Assembly (NCBI RefSeq): GCF_036946495.1
Contig: NZ_JAQIIX010000001.1
Location: 1-64,000, forward strand
Length of the DNA stretch: 64,000 bases
From: Mycolicibacterium neoaurum
GTDB taxonomy: Bacteria > Actinomycetota > Actinomycetes > Mycobacteriales > Mycobacteriaceae
Direction of reading: 5' to 3'
In this document: positions 46,033-55,037 of the stretch, piece by piece
How positions within the stretch are numbered: position 1 is the stretch's first letter
How the letters are laid out: every line of letters starts with the position of its first letter
Program-made: the position numbers and the translations under genes
Notes under the pieces: model-generated
Database searches by the model: none
Told to the model about the DNA's origin: nothing
Seen by the model: the letters and a program-made list of their open reading frames with translations, nothing else

Positions 46033-48201
46033 ATGACGGCCACATTGGAAGCTGGTTCGGGAACCTCGAGTTCCGGTGGGCCAGAGGTGGGGGTGAGCCG
46101 CCGCCTGCCACTGCTGCGGGTGCGGATGGCCGATCTCGCGGTGGTCGGCGCAATGGCGGGTGTCGTTGCCCTCACGGGCCTGCCCGACGTGGCGCGCGGG
46201 ATCGCTCTGCTCGTGTTCATTGCGGTAGGTCCCGGTGCTGCTGTGCTGAGCTGGGTGCCGATTCCACGGCGAGCGCTGTTGTCTACGGTTCCCGTTCTCG
46301 GCGCCGCGATCACCACGCTGGTGGCGATGACGGCGATGTGGTCCTACCGCTGGAGTCCGCCCGAGATCCTGTGGACCCAGATCATCGCGGTGTGTGTCAG
46401 CAGCGGCTACTGGTACTACCGCAATCCGGGGTGTGCCGGCTCCGGCGTGCGCTGGCGGACGGTCCCGAACCCCGCGGCGGTCCGCCGATCGATTGTGCGC
46501 AAACACCTTTCGCTGGTGCTCAGCGCTGCTGCGGTCCTCATCTGGGCGTTTTCTGTACCGGGTCTGCCGGGCGCCGATGCCAGCTACTACGGACTGCTGT
46601 TCTCCGGCACCGGGCCACTGCTGGCGGTGTGTATCGTGCTGTGCGCGTTGGCGCTGTTGGTCGCGGTGCGCGACCGCCGGCTGATCCCGGCCGCGGTGGC
46701 TGTTGCAGCAGCCATCATCGTCTCCCGTGTGACCACATTCGTGGCCACCGAGGTGCCGCTCTACGACTGGACCTACAAACATCTGGCGGTTGTCGACTAC
46801 ATCCTGGTGCACGGACGAATCGCTCCGGACGGTACCGACATCTACGCCCAGTGGTCGGCCTTCTTCGTCTTGTTCGCGTGGTTCAGCGATGTCACCGGCG
46901 TGCAACCGATCACGATCGCCCATGTCTTCGCGCCGATCATCCATGTCCTGATCGCACTCGCCGTGTATTGCGCGGCGCGGGTGATCGGGCAGTCCCGCCG
47001 TACGGCCCTCACCGCGGCGTTTTTGGCCGAGGTGGTCAATTGGGTTGGTCAAGACTACTTCTCGCCACAGGCGTGGTCGTTGGTGTTGGTCTTCGGGATG
47101 ATCGTGCTACTGCTGGCCTCACCGCGCAGCCGCCCGGCCGGCGTACTGGCAATCGTCGTGTTCGCCGCCGCGGTGCCCACCCATCAGCTGACCCCCTTCT
47201 GGGCTGTCGCCGTCGTGTGTCTGTTATGCGTGGTGCGGCGCGCGCGACCATGGTGGATCTCGTTGGTGATGGTCGCAATCGTGGGCAGTTATCTGCTGCT
47301 CAATCTCGAAGCGGTGCTGCCCTACGGGGTGTTCACCGGTAGCAGTCCGGTGAGCAATGCCACCAGCAACGTCGTCAGTTCGGGGATGCCGGCCAAGGAT
47401 TTCACCTCGTTCGTGGTCCGATCCTTGTCGCTTCTGGTCGTGGCCACTGCCTTCGGTTGTGCATTGTGGCGGTGGCGCCGTAAGAAACCGGTGGTGGCGC
47501 TGGGCATTGTGGCGTTCTCGTCCTTCGGTCTGCTGCTCGGGCAGAACTACGGTGGCGAGGCGATCTTCCGCGTCTATCTTTACGCGATACTGGGTTGCGC
47601 GATGCTGATCGCACCGGCCGTGGTCGGTGCGGTGGGTCGCCGCCGTGTCGGCGTGCGGGGGGCGGCGAGTCGACTGATCGCCGTACTCGGCTTGAGCGGG
47701 CTCTCGCTGGCGGGCCTGCACGGCTATGTGGCGCTGTGGCCGATGGTGGTGGAAACCCGCGCACAGATCGACCTGATGAACTCGATCACCGAGGGCGCCG
47801 ATCCGCGCACCCGACTGGTGATGATCCGGCCCAGCGGAATGCCCACCCGGGTGAACGCGGACTATGCCGAACTGACCTTGTTCAACCCCTATTTCGACGA
47901 GGCGATCGCCTATGACCTGTGGGATGGCCGAGATCCGCGACTGCCGGAACTGAAGGCGAACTTTCCCGCCGACGATGACATCGCCACCTTGGACGACAAC
48001 GCAACACGGGAGGCCTACATGGCCTACATGATGTTCAGCGAACAGTCGAACAAGGCGGTGCGCTACTACGGTGATTACCGCCCGGAGGCCATCGAACTCT
48101 TGCAGGACGCGTTGCGGGCGTCGCCGAACTGGACGGTCTTCTACGAAAACGGCGCAACCCTGGTGTTCCGGAGTATCAACCAGGAGAAGGCATCCGACTA
48201 G
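46033..48201 (+). CDS. Large polytopic membrane protein, probable GT-C-like glycosyltransferase or polymerase
   Basis: 722 residues with about 13 TM segments and a ~130-residue soluble C-terminal domain (from LWPMVVETRAQIDLM). The first long loop holds VPLYDWTYKHLAVVDYILVHG, with acidic and aromatic residues like the first extracytoplasmic loop of GT-C enzymes; QDYFSPQAWS and FRVYLYAILG also recall actinobacterial membrane glycosyltransferases. A Wzy-like polymerase is the other option. No nucleotide-sugar motif is present, so a polyprenyl-phosphate sugar donor would be expected. It ends 10 bp from the convergent GT2 gene. Confidence 0.65.
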   Translation: MTATLEAGSGTSSSGGPEVGVSRRLPLLRVRMADLAVVGAMAGVVALTGLPDVARGIALLVFIAVGPGAAVLSWVPIPRRALLSTVPVLGAAITTLVAMTAMWSYRWSPPEILWTQIIAVCVSSGYWYYRNPGCAGSGVRWRTVPNPAAVRRSIVRKHLSLVLSAAAVLIWAFSVPGLPGADASYYGLLFSGTGPLLAVCIVLCALALLVAVRDRRLIPAAVAVAAAIIVSRVTTFVATEVPLYDWTYKHLAVVDYILVHGRIAPDGTDIYAQWSAFFVLFAWFSDVTGVQPITIAHVFAPIIHVLIALAVYCAARVIGQSRRTALTAAFLAEVVNWVGQDYFSPQAWSLVLVFGMIVLLLASPRSRPAGVLAIVVFAAAVPTHQLTPFWAVAVVCLLCVVRRARPWWISLVMVAIVGSYLLLNLEAVLPYGVFTGSSPVSNATSNVVSSGMPAKDFTSFVVRSLSLLVVATAFGCALWRWRRKKPVVALGIVAFSSFGLLLGQNYGGEAIFRVYLYAILGCAMLIAPAVVGAVGRRRVGVRGAASRLIAVLGLSGLSLAGLHGYVALWPMVVETRAQIDLMNSITEGADPRTRLVMIRPSGMPTRVNADYAELTLFNPYFDEAIAYDLWDGRDPRLPELKANFPADDDIATLDDNATREAYMAYMMFSEQSNKAVRYYGDYRPEAIELLQDALRASPNWTVFYENGATLVFRSINQEKASD

Positions 48202-48211
48202 CTGGTCCGGC

Positions 48212-49480
48212 TCAGCCCGCCCGGCGCATCGGATCGCGGCGGCGACCCTGGCGTCGTCCCCGCCACAGCGCCAACGGGCCGCCGAGAACCGACAGGACCT
48301 CTGTCCGGCCGATCGCTCGGGGGATGCTGTCGCCGAGATCCGGTGGCGGAATCATGATCGCGCCGTACCCTGCGCCCGCGCGCACCGATGACCGGAACTG
48401 TCTGCGCGCCACCGAGAATGCCAGCCGGCGATGAGTCGGTTCACAGAACACTTTGGTCAACCAGGCGCCGAGGCCCAGGCCGTAACCGCGCGCCTGGGCA
48501 AGTAATGCGGTGCTGTCACTGCGATGGCGGTGCCAGACGATGGCCGCCGGTTCGTTGACAAGGGTATGCCCGGCGGCCACCAGCCGGAAGAACATGTCGA
48601 TATCCTCGCCGCCCTTGGTCGAGGTGCCCGCACCCAGCGCCTCGTCGAAACCGCCCATCTCGAAGGCTGCACGGCGTCTGATGGCGAAGTTGGCTCCGGT
48701 GCCATAGATGCCGACCTGGAAGGGGAACAGTGGCAGGTCGGGCGGCGGTGCTGCCATCGAGTAGGCGCGCGGTGCCAACGTGCCGGCCCAAGACACCCGC
48801 TGGTCGAAGTACACCTGAGCCGCCGTGCGGAGCTCCCCACTGGGAACCATTCCGCAGACACAGGCGACATCCATGGACCTGGCGAAGCCCCGAGCCAGTC
48901 CCTGCAGCCAGTACGGGTCGACCACGACATCGTCGTCTGTGAACGCGACGATGTCATGCTGGGCGGCATGCAGACCCGCATTGCGGGCGTTGGACAGTCC
49001 GGCAGTGGGTTCCAGCACGCGTCGGATGCGGGCATCCCCGGCTGCAGCGACCACCCGTGCCGTCGCATCCGTCACCGGTGCATTGTCGACCACGATGATC
49101 TCGAAATGGGGATAGTCGATGGCGGACAGTGATGCCAGGGCGCCGGCCAGATCCTCGGGCCGTTCCCTGGTGCACAGCACCACCGATATCGGCGGTGCTG
49201 GATCAGCTGCCGGCACATCCAGCACCGGGGTTGACCCCGGAAGGTCCAGGGTGACGGCGTCGCCGACGATATCGGCCTCGACGAAGTCGATGGGTTGTGA
49301 CCGGTCGCGCAACAGGATCCGGGCCCGCCGATATCCGTCCGATCGCGTGATGTTCACGCTGATCCGACCGTTGTGGTCTCCCACCCGGTCGATGTCGAGG
49401 CATCCGATCCAGCGCGCGTGCGCACCGTCGGGGGCACCGCCGTGTGCCATCACGGGGTCGATTGTCACAGCGGTAGTCAT
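48212..49480 (-). CDS. Glycosyltransferase family 2 with N-terminal extension
   Basis: 422 residues. The first ~95 residues form an extra domain of no recognised family (CLDIDRVGDHNGRISVNI). The GT-A domain then begins ISVVLCTRERPEDLAGALAS, with IVVDNAP, the metal motif FTDDDVVVDP, and the acceptor-side GGEDIDMFFRLV carrying the ED pair. A hydrophobic C-terminal stretch suggests membrane association. The GGxDxD-type motif is shared with rhamnosyl and galactofuranosyl transferases, but the sugar is not predictable. Last gene of the leftward acyltransferase-GT2-GH16-GT2 string; its ATG overlaps the GH16 stop by 4 bp. Confidence 0.82.
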   Translation of the reverse strand: MTTAVTIDPVMAHGGAPDGAHARWIGCLDIDRVGDHNGRISVNITRSDGYRRARILLRDRSQPIDFVEADIVGDAVTLDLPGSTPVLDVPAADPAPPISVVLCTRERPEDLAGALASLSAIDYPHFEIIVVDNAPVTDATARVVAAAGDARIRRVLEPTAGLSNARNAGLHAAQHDIVAFTDDDVVVDPYWLQGLARGFARSMDVACVCGMVPSGELRTAAQVYFDQRVSWAGTLAPRAYSMAAPPPDLPLFPFQVGIYGTGANFAIRRRAAFEMGGFDEALGAGTSTKGGEDIDMFFRLVAAGHTLVNEPAAIVWHRHRSDSTALLAQARGYGLGLGAWLTKVFCEPTHRRLAFSVARRQFRSSVRAGAGYGAIMIPPPDLGDSIPRAIGRTEVLSVLGGPLALWRGRRQGRRRDPMRRAG

Positions 49481-50298
49481 AGTTCGGTGACCCTTACCCA
49501 GTCGACGAGCATGGTGGCGGGGAATGGTGTCGACTCATCGGCAGGGCCCGGCCAGTTGCCACCGACGGCGAGGTTGAGTAGCAGCTGGAACGGCGCATCG
49601 AAGACCCACGTGGCACCTTCTTCGAGGTTCAACGGCGTGACCGTGAGCAGGGTCGTATCGTCGACGCCGGTGACGATACGACCAGGCGTGCGTTCGACCC
49701 AGTAGGTACGGAAGACTCCGGCGAGCGGGAAGGGGACTGGGCCGGTTGCCGACATCTGTTGTCCGCGTTCTGTTCCGCTCTTCGGAGCGTGCACGCCCGA
49801 ATGCCATTCGGTGGCATGGTTGAGCGTCTCGATCACGTCGATCTCACCGGCGGCCGGCCAGCCGACCTGGTCGAGATTGGCCCCGAGCAGCCAGAACGCG
49901 GGATGCAGGCCCGAGCCCGCAGGCAGTGCGATCCGTGCCTCGGCACGGCCGAAGGTGAACGCGAAGCTGCCATTGGTGTCGACCCGTGCCGACGTGATCT
50001 GTCCATCGGCACCCCGACGCGCGGTCAGGGCCAGGTGTCCGTTGCCATCGAGGGCAATGTTGTCCGGATGGTCGGCGTAGATCTGGGCTTCGTTGTTGCC
50101 CCAGCCGCCGCCGCCGGTAGCGATCTGCCAGATCCCGTCGGGCGGAGCGCCGGCGGGGCCGTCGAACTCAGAGTTCAACAGGATGCGCGGAGCACCGTCG
50201 GCCGTGTCGGCGGTGCCCAGCAGAGCGCAGGCACCTACCACCGTGCCGACGACGATCAGCGCGCAGCCCTTGCCGAGGGCCGATAAGCTCGGTCTCAC
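49477..50298 (-). CDS. Secreted glycoside hydrolase family 16
   Basis: 273 residues from the GTG at 50298, which overlaps the upstream GT2 stop (GTGA); the longer frame is not supported. A signal segment (about residues 12-36, CALIVVGTVVGACALLG) precedes a GH16 jelly-roll domain. The catalytic signature EIDVIE lies near residues 152-157 in AAGEIDVIETLNH, with the nucleophile as the first Glu and the acid/base as the last. GH16 enzymes cut or transfer beta-1,3/1,4-glucans and galactans. Between two glycosyltransferases it may trim or remodel the glycan made by this cluster outside the membrane. Confidence 0.85.
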   Translation of the reverse strand: MRPSLSALGKGCALIVVGTVVGACALLGTADTADGAPRILLNSEFDGPAGAPPDGIWQIATGGGGWGNNEAQIYADHPDNIALDGNGHLALTARRGADGQITSARVDTNGSFAFTFGRAEARIALPAGSGLHPAFWLLGANLDQVGWPAAGEIDVIETLNHATEWHSGVHAPKSGTERGQQMSATGPVPFPLAGVFRTYWVERTPGRIVTGVDDTTLLTVTPLNLEEGATWVFDAPFQLLLNLAVGGNWPGPADESTPFPATMLVDWVRVTEL

Positions 50299-51254
50299 GC
50301 CGCTGCCTTCGCGGATCGTGCACTCAGCGCCAGACCTGTCACGTAACCCGCTGCGGTGTAGCCGAATCCGATGACCATCGCGAGCACGCGACGGGGGTTT
50401 CCGCGGGCCTGCCAGGCGCCGGACGGCAGGATGCGGGTGGTGTAAGTGCGCTCGCTGGACAGGGCGGCCTGTCGGCCGGAGATCCGGGTCAGCACGGCCT
50501 TCGACCGGCCCTCCTGGTAACACCGGCGGGTGAAGTACCCCAAGGTGGCCCGCTCGGCCGGAACATGATGATCGACTTGGAAGCCGGTGTGCCGGATGAT
50601 GCGATGGCCGGGGAATCTGGCGTGCAGCTGGACACCCATCAGTGTTTCCTCACAACCTGCGAGGAGATCGCCAACGCGCCCGAGTTCTGTTGAGAACCCC
50701 TGGATCTCGACCAGCGCCGCCCGCCGTGCAGCCATTGCCGCGCCGATGGGGTTACGGATCTGTTCGCCGGAGGCCGGAAGTCCACGGTAGTCGCAACCGA
50801 CCACCCAGCCGAACTCGTCGGGGAACCAGTGAGGGGCCGTCCCGGCAGCCCATTGGGCCTGCACCGCACCGCCGATGGCGACAACGCTCCGATCCTCGAA
50901 TGCGGCACGTGCGTGATCGAGCGCCCCGCTCGCCAGCACGGCGTCGTCATCGACGAAGACGACGACGTCGCCTCCCGACCGCGCGACGCCGGTGTTTCGA
51001 GCTCCCGACAGTCCCTGCTCAAAGGCGTTGGCAATGACGGTGATCTGTTCGGGGAGGCTATTACGCAGGTCGGCAAGTAGATCATCGTTGTGGTCGACCA
51101 CCACGATGATCTCATCGTCGTCATCGATCTGGTCGAGAGCGGATTGCACCCCCAGAAGCACCTGACCCCGCCGCACGGCGGTGTAACAGCAGATGACAAC
51201 CGACAGGCTTACCGTGGACACGGTGAGCCCGTCGTGCGCTGATACGGGTGGCAC
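50295..51254 (-). CDS. Glycosyltransferase family 2
   Basis: 319 residues. GT-A motifs: VSLSVVICCYTAVR, EIIVVVDHNDD, GLSGARNTGV and VVFVDDDAVLA with the DDD metal site; PHWFPDEFGW and CEETLMGVQL follow on the acceptor side. A C-terminal hydrophobic helix (MVIGFGYTAAGYVTGLAL) anchors it to the membrane. GTG 51254 is the annotated start, but the core begins only at about residue 16. It lies 68 bp after the acyltransferase and is coupled to GH16. Confidence 0.82.
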   Translation of the reverse strand: MPPVSAHDGLTVSTVSLSVVICCYTAVRRGQVLLGVQSALDQIDDDDEIIVVVDHNDDLLADLRNSLPEQITVIANAFEQGLSGARNTGVARSGGDVVVFVDDDAVLASGALDHARAAFEDRSVVAIGGAVQAQWAAGTAPHWFPDEFGWVVGCDYRGLPASGEQIRNPIGAAMAARRAALVEIQGFSTELGRVGDLLAGCEETLMGVQLHARFPGHRIIRHTGFQVDHHVPAERATLGYFTRRCYQEGRSKAVLTRISGRQAALSSERTYTTRILPSGAWQARGNPRRVLAMVIGFGYTAAGYVTGLALSARSAKAAA

Positions 51255-51322
51255 GGCATCGACTCCAGGGATACGCGACAGGGCGCGGCAGTGTGGTGAA
51301 TGTGGTTCGAGGCCAGACTATC

Positions 51323-52579
51323 TCAGTCGGTGCGCGTGAGGTCGGCTACGGTCTGCGGAAGGAGTGCCAACGCCTGCGCCACCGCGTCCGGATCGTGTAC
51401 CGAGCGATGGATTTCGGCGGTGAACCAGAGGTTTTCGGCGACACCGACCGACGTGACGGTGAGACCCCTTGGGGTTGCCGGGTCGGAAGCGACCAACATA
51501 CAGGCGCGCTTGCGGTCGGTGAATGGCCATGCACCGTTTCGTTGCGCCCAGCCGAGATTGGAGTGCAGCAACTGAGCCGGCGGCGAAGGAAGGGGGCCGA
51601 TGGCGTCTCGATCCTTGAATCGGCGCGCTTTGGCAGTGCCCACCAACAGATTCGCCACCGGACGACCCGTTCTGCTGGCCCGCGTCATCGCCCGTTGCAG
51701 TGCGATCGGGCCATCCGCCGGGTTGAGCGTGAAATCCAGTCCGGCCGAGAATGATCCGAGTGTGTCCTTGTCTCGGGGCAGGTAGCGGCGGACATCGAAA
51801 GGTATCTTGACCGTTCCGGACAGCCCGATGCCGGCGCGGCCGAACGCCTGGTGCAACGCGTAGGTGAACAGCGCCACCATGCTGACGCCGGGCAGCGCGG
51901 CGTCGCGGCGCGCCCGCATCTCGCCGAGTTGACTAGCCGTCAGGCCGAGCGAACGTGTGGTGGGCGAGCAGGTGAATCCCGTCCCCGCACCGGCATCGGT
52001 CCCCGTGTCGCTGCCGCCCGTCAGCGGCGGACGACGGGCGGCGGCAAGCAGTTTGGCGACGCGCACCGGGTGCACGGCGAAAGTCTTCATGGCGGCGCTA
52101 CGCAGTGGGTGCGGCGTGCGTGCGTAGCGGTGCCACGTGGCTGCATCGCCCGGATCGGTGAGCCCGAACAGCACGTCGAGCAACGTGTGGATGAGCGGGA
52201 TCTCACCGAGCCCGTGACTGAAATCGATCGCAAGCCACTGTCCGGCGGCGGCCACCGTGACGGCTCGGTCGTCCAGGGTGCGGACCGTGTGGAGCAGGTC
52301 GGTCGGGTCTGTCGTCTGCGTGATCGTGTGCAGTTGCGGCGCACGGCCGGGATCGACGTGACTCCATTGGGTACTCGCCGGTGATGGGTCCAGGCAGAGC
52401 CGAGCGACCGGCCCTACGGCGGTCATGGCGGCAAGCCGCTCGGCGAGCAGGTCCGGCGCCGGCAGCCTCAGCGGCCCGACCACGACCGCCGTGCGGCGCC
52501 TGCTGTGGGCTGCATCGAGCGTCGCCACCGGTACGCGGGGCGTCTGCTCCACACATCGATCGGCAACCAGATAAGACAT
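51323..52579 (-). CDS. Condensation-like (PapA/AATase-type) acyltransferase
   Basis: 418 residues of the CoA-dependent acyltransferase/NRPS-condensation superfamily. The HHxxxDG motif appears as SHGLGEI in WLAIDFSHGLGEIPLIHTL: the catalytic second His is kept, the Asp is Glu and the first His is Ser. The second structural motif region reads NLGWA, where the family often has DFGWG. Such single-domain proteins esterify sugars or alcohols in mycobacterial glycolipids (PapA proteins). It could acylate the glycan of the downstream transferases, or receive the acyl group activated by the flippase-NRPS protein. Starts 93 bp after P55 in the same direction. Confidence 0.7.
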   Translation of the reverse strand: MSYLVADRCVEQTPRVPVATLDAAHSRRRTAVVVGPLRLPAPDLLAERLAAMTAVGPVARLCLDPSPASTQWSHVDPGRAPQLHTITQTTDPTDLLHTVRTLDDRAVTVAAAGQWLAIDFSHGLGEIPLIHTLLDVLFGLTDPGDAATWHRYARTPHPLRSAAMKTFAVHPVRVAKLLAAARRPPLTGGSDTGTDAGAGTGFTCSPTTRSLGLTASQLGEMRARRDAALPGVSMVALFTYALHQAFGRAGIGLSGTVKIPFDVRRYLPRDKDTLGSFSAGLDFTLNPADGPIALQRAMTRASRTGRPVANLLVGTAKARRFKDRDAIGPLPSPPAQLLHSNLGWAQRNGAWPFTDRKRACMLVASDPATPRGLTVTSVGVAENLWFTAEIHRSVHDPDAVAQALALLPQTVADLTRTD

Positions 52580-52672
52580 GACGCAGCGACCTTAGCAATG
52601 TCGGTCGCCGATGGTGGGGCTACCTTCTGTGACGCAGCCCGTCCGGCCGCGTGCAGTGGGTCGGCTCAGTGG

Positions 52673-54265
52673 TCAGGACTGCGGTGACGCCGGAAACGCG
52701 GCATTCCCAGTGGCTTTCGTGGTGTCACTGTCTTCATGATCGGACTCGACGGCCGCACCGCGGCTGCTGATGAAGACTGCGGCCAGTGCTCCCACGACAC
52801 ACACGACCGCTGTGATGGCGAAGATCTCGCCGTATTGCATGGTGTATGCGGTCCGGGTGTTCTCCATCAGCTGCCTGCCGGCGTCCATCATGTTGGTGGT
52901 GTTGACCACCGGCAGCGATGCCAGGATCTGGTTGAACCGGTACAGACCCCACGCCGACAGCGCCGCCATGCCGATGAGCATGCCGATCATCCGCGATACG
53001 ACGACCGCGGCCGAGGCGATTCCGTGTTCGGCCGGGGGCACGACACGCAGCGCCGCCGACGTCAGCGGACCGATCACCAAGCCGAGACCGAAACCGGCGA
53101 GCGCGAGGTCGGTGTCGAAGGCCGGCAGCGTGAACAAGCCCAGGTCATGACGAGCAGAGAGGACATCGACGGTCCAGTGCGAGATCAGCCAGTATCCGAA
53201 CGCGGCGATGATCAGGCCGGTCACCGCGATCGGTCTATCACCGATCCGGGTGGCCAACCAACCACCGAGCAGCGCGCCGATCGGCAGGGCGATGAGGAAG
53301 CGCAGCAGCAGGACGACCGCCTCGTTCTTGTCCATCCCGAGCACGCCTTGGCCGAACAACTCGACGTTGACCAGCGTCACCATCAGAGCGGCACCGGCAC
53401 ACAGTGATGCCCCCAGTGCGGCGAGGAACGGCCGGAACTTCACGCCCGCAGGTTCCATGAGGCGGGTGGTGGCCCGCTTCTCCCAGACGAAGAACCCGAT
53501 GATGGTCACCACGGCGACGATCAGCAGCGGGATGCCGTAGCTCGGCAGCAGGTTCTTGCCGTCGGGCGACGGATTGTAGAGGCCCACGACGGCCGCACCG
53601 AGCGCGATGGCCAGCAGTACTCCGCCGATGACATCGACCTTCTGCTGCGGCTGATTCTTATCCCTTGCCGGAACACTGAAGTGGATCATCACCATCGCGA
53701 CTGCCGCCATCGGGATGTTGATCCAGAAGATGTCGCGCCAAGTGTTCAGCGCCCAGACCACGGCGATGCCGTACAGCGGACCCAACACACTGCCGAGTTC
53801 CTGTGCCGCGCCGATACCGCCCAGCACGGTGGCGCGGCCGCGGTCGGACCAGAGATCTGCGGCCAGCGCGAGGGTGACGGGCAGCAGCGCACCACTGGCG
53901 ATGCCGAGCAGGGTGCGTCCGACAACCAGGGTGGTCAGATCACCGGCCAGGGCCGTGACCGTCGAACCGACCATGAAACCGAGCAGGCCGGCCTGCAGGA
54001 TCAACTTGCGGCCGAACCGGTCCGACGCCTTGCCCAGCAGCGGCATCGCCGCGATGTAGCCGAGCAGATAGCTCGTCACGATGGGCGTGACCTGCTGAAT
54101 CTGGTTGATGGGTATGCCGACGTCGCGCATGATGTCGGTCATGATGGTGATCACGACATAGGTGTCGAGAGCACCCAGGGTGACCGCGAGGCCACCCGCA
54201 CTTATCGCCAAGCGGCGGTTGGTACCCGCGCGCCCCCCGGCTCGGTGGCTGGTGGCCGCCGACAT
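52673..54265 (-). CDS. MFS exporter P55 (Rv1410c-like)
   Basis: 530 residues with 14 TM segments, DHA2-type. LDTYVVITIMTDIMRDVGI is the start characteristic of P55, and GKASDRFGRKLILQAG is the MFS loop signature. With LprG it moves triacylglycerol and glycolipids such as lipoarabinomannan to the mycobacterial outer membrane and affects drug tolerance (family knowledge). Its ATG overlaps the lprG stop by one base (TGATG on the minus strand), the conserved operon arrangement. Here, unlike in M. tuberculosis, it is followed in the same direction by acyltransferase and glycan genes. Confidence 0.93.
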   Translation of the reverse strand: MSAATSHRAGGRAGTNRRLAISAGGLAVTLGALDTYVVITIMTDIMRDVGIPINQIQQVTPIVTSYLLGYIAAMPLLGKASDRFGRKLILQAGLLGFMVGSTVTALAGDLTTLVVGRTLLGIASGALLPVTLALAADLWSDRGRATVLGGIGAAQELGSVLGPLYGIAVVWALNTWRDIFWINIPMAAVAMVMIHFSVPARDKNQPQQKVDVIGGVLLAIALGAAVVGLYNPSPDGKNLLPSYGIPLLIVAVVTIIGFFVWEKRATTRLMEPAGVKFRPFLAALGASLCAGAALMVTLVNVELFGQGVLGMDKNEAVVLLLRFLIALPIGALLGGWLATRIGDRPIAVTGLIIAAFGYWLISHWTVDVLSARHDLGLFTLPAFDTDLALAGFGLGLVIGPLTSAALRVVPPAEHGIASAAVVVSRMIGMLIGMAALSAWGLYRFNQILASLPVVNTTNMMDAGRQLMENTRTAYTMQYGEIFAITAVVCVVGALAAVFISSRGAAVESDHEDSDTTKATGNAAFPASPQS

Positions 54266-54972
54266 CAGGTCGCGGGCTTCGTGACGGTGACCTGCTTACC
54301 CCAATCGGACAACGTCATCGTGATGGTGTTGCCTGCGGACGGCTCCAGCATCACCTGAGCCAGCTGGTGATCGCCGTCCTCACGAATCCACGCGGTACCC
54401 GGGGCCGGGGCGGTCGCGTTGAGCTGCGGGGCGATCTTGTTGACCGCCTCGGGCGGGACGGTGCCGGTGATCTTGACGGCATCCGACCCACCGATGGCCT
54501 CGCGGCCGACGGACTTGGCGTCGGTGAAGCTCGACAGCACGTTGGCCAGTCCGTTGTCGGGGTTCAGGATCGCGGAGATGTCGTAGATGTCGGCGGCAGG
54601 ACCGAAGTTCTGCATGTTGCCGCCCTTGGTGATCGCACCGTAGAGATCGCCGTCGACGACGACGAAGCCGACGTCGGTGAGCTTCTGTCCGAGGAAGAGA
54701 AGGTCGGCGCTGCCCTGCGCAGCCACAGCGGGCGCATTGGTCAGGTCACCGCTGAGGTGGGCGATGGGTAGTTCCTTGATCTCACCGCCCACGGCGAGTT
54801 CGAGATGCACGCTCTGTTGGGCGCGCGTGGTGGCCGCCGACTCGGTCAACAAGGTCGCGGCGTCGGGGAGTGGAGCGTCATTGGTCTTCGACGAGCAGCC
54901 GACGAATGCGAGGGCCATGATCGCGGCGAGAACGGGAAGAAGGATTCGGACTGCACGGGGGCGCGTCTGCAT
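54265..54972 (-). CDS. lprG: Lipoprotein LprG, lipid carrier
   Basis: 235 residues. Type II signal peptide with lipobox FVGC (Cys26), then the LppX/LprAFG domain with FVVVDGDLYGAI, FGPAADIYDISAILNPDNGLA and a WIREDGDHQLAQVML strand near the C-terminus. It binds triacylated lipids in a hydrophobic pocket and works with P55. The start is taken as ATG at 54972 (MQTRPRAV), because a TACGAT -10 box ends 7 nt upstream. The ATG at 54981 would lie within that -10 box. Confidence 0.92.
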   Translation of the reverse strand: MQTRPRAVRILLPVLAAIMALAFVGCSSKTNDAPLPDAATLLTESAATTRAQQSVHLELAVGGEIKELPIAHLSGDLTNAPAVAAQGSADLLFLGQKLTDVGFVVVDGDLYGAITKGGNMQNFGPAADIYDISAILNPDNGLANVLSSFTDAKSVGREAIGGSDAVKITGTVPPEAVNKIAPQLNATAPAPGTAWIREDGDHQLAQVMLEPSAGNTITMTLSDWGKQVTVTKPAT

Positions 54973-54979
54973 GTTGTGC

Positions 54980-54985
54980 ATCGTA
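54980..54985 (-). promoter_or_regulatory. -10 box for leaderless lprG-P55 transcript
   Basis: Minus-strand TACGAT fits TANNNT and is separated by 7 nt from the lprG ATG at 54972. Transcription would begin at the start codon. Confidence 0.5.
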
Positions 54986-55025
54986 GTGGAGCGCTCTGGA
55001 TGGACGTCCGATACATGCAGCCCAC

Positions 55026-55031
55026 TAACCT
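55026..55031 (+). promoter_or_regulatory. -10 box for leaderless ribE transcript
   Basis: TAACCT fits TANNNT and ends 6 nt before the ribE ATG at 55038. TGGACG at 55001-55006 is a poor -35 with a 19-nt spacer. Confidence 0.45.
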
Positions 55032-55037
55032 GTGGGC

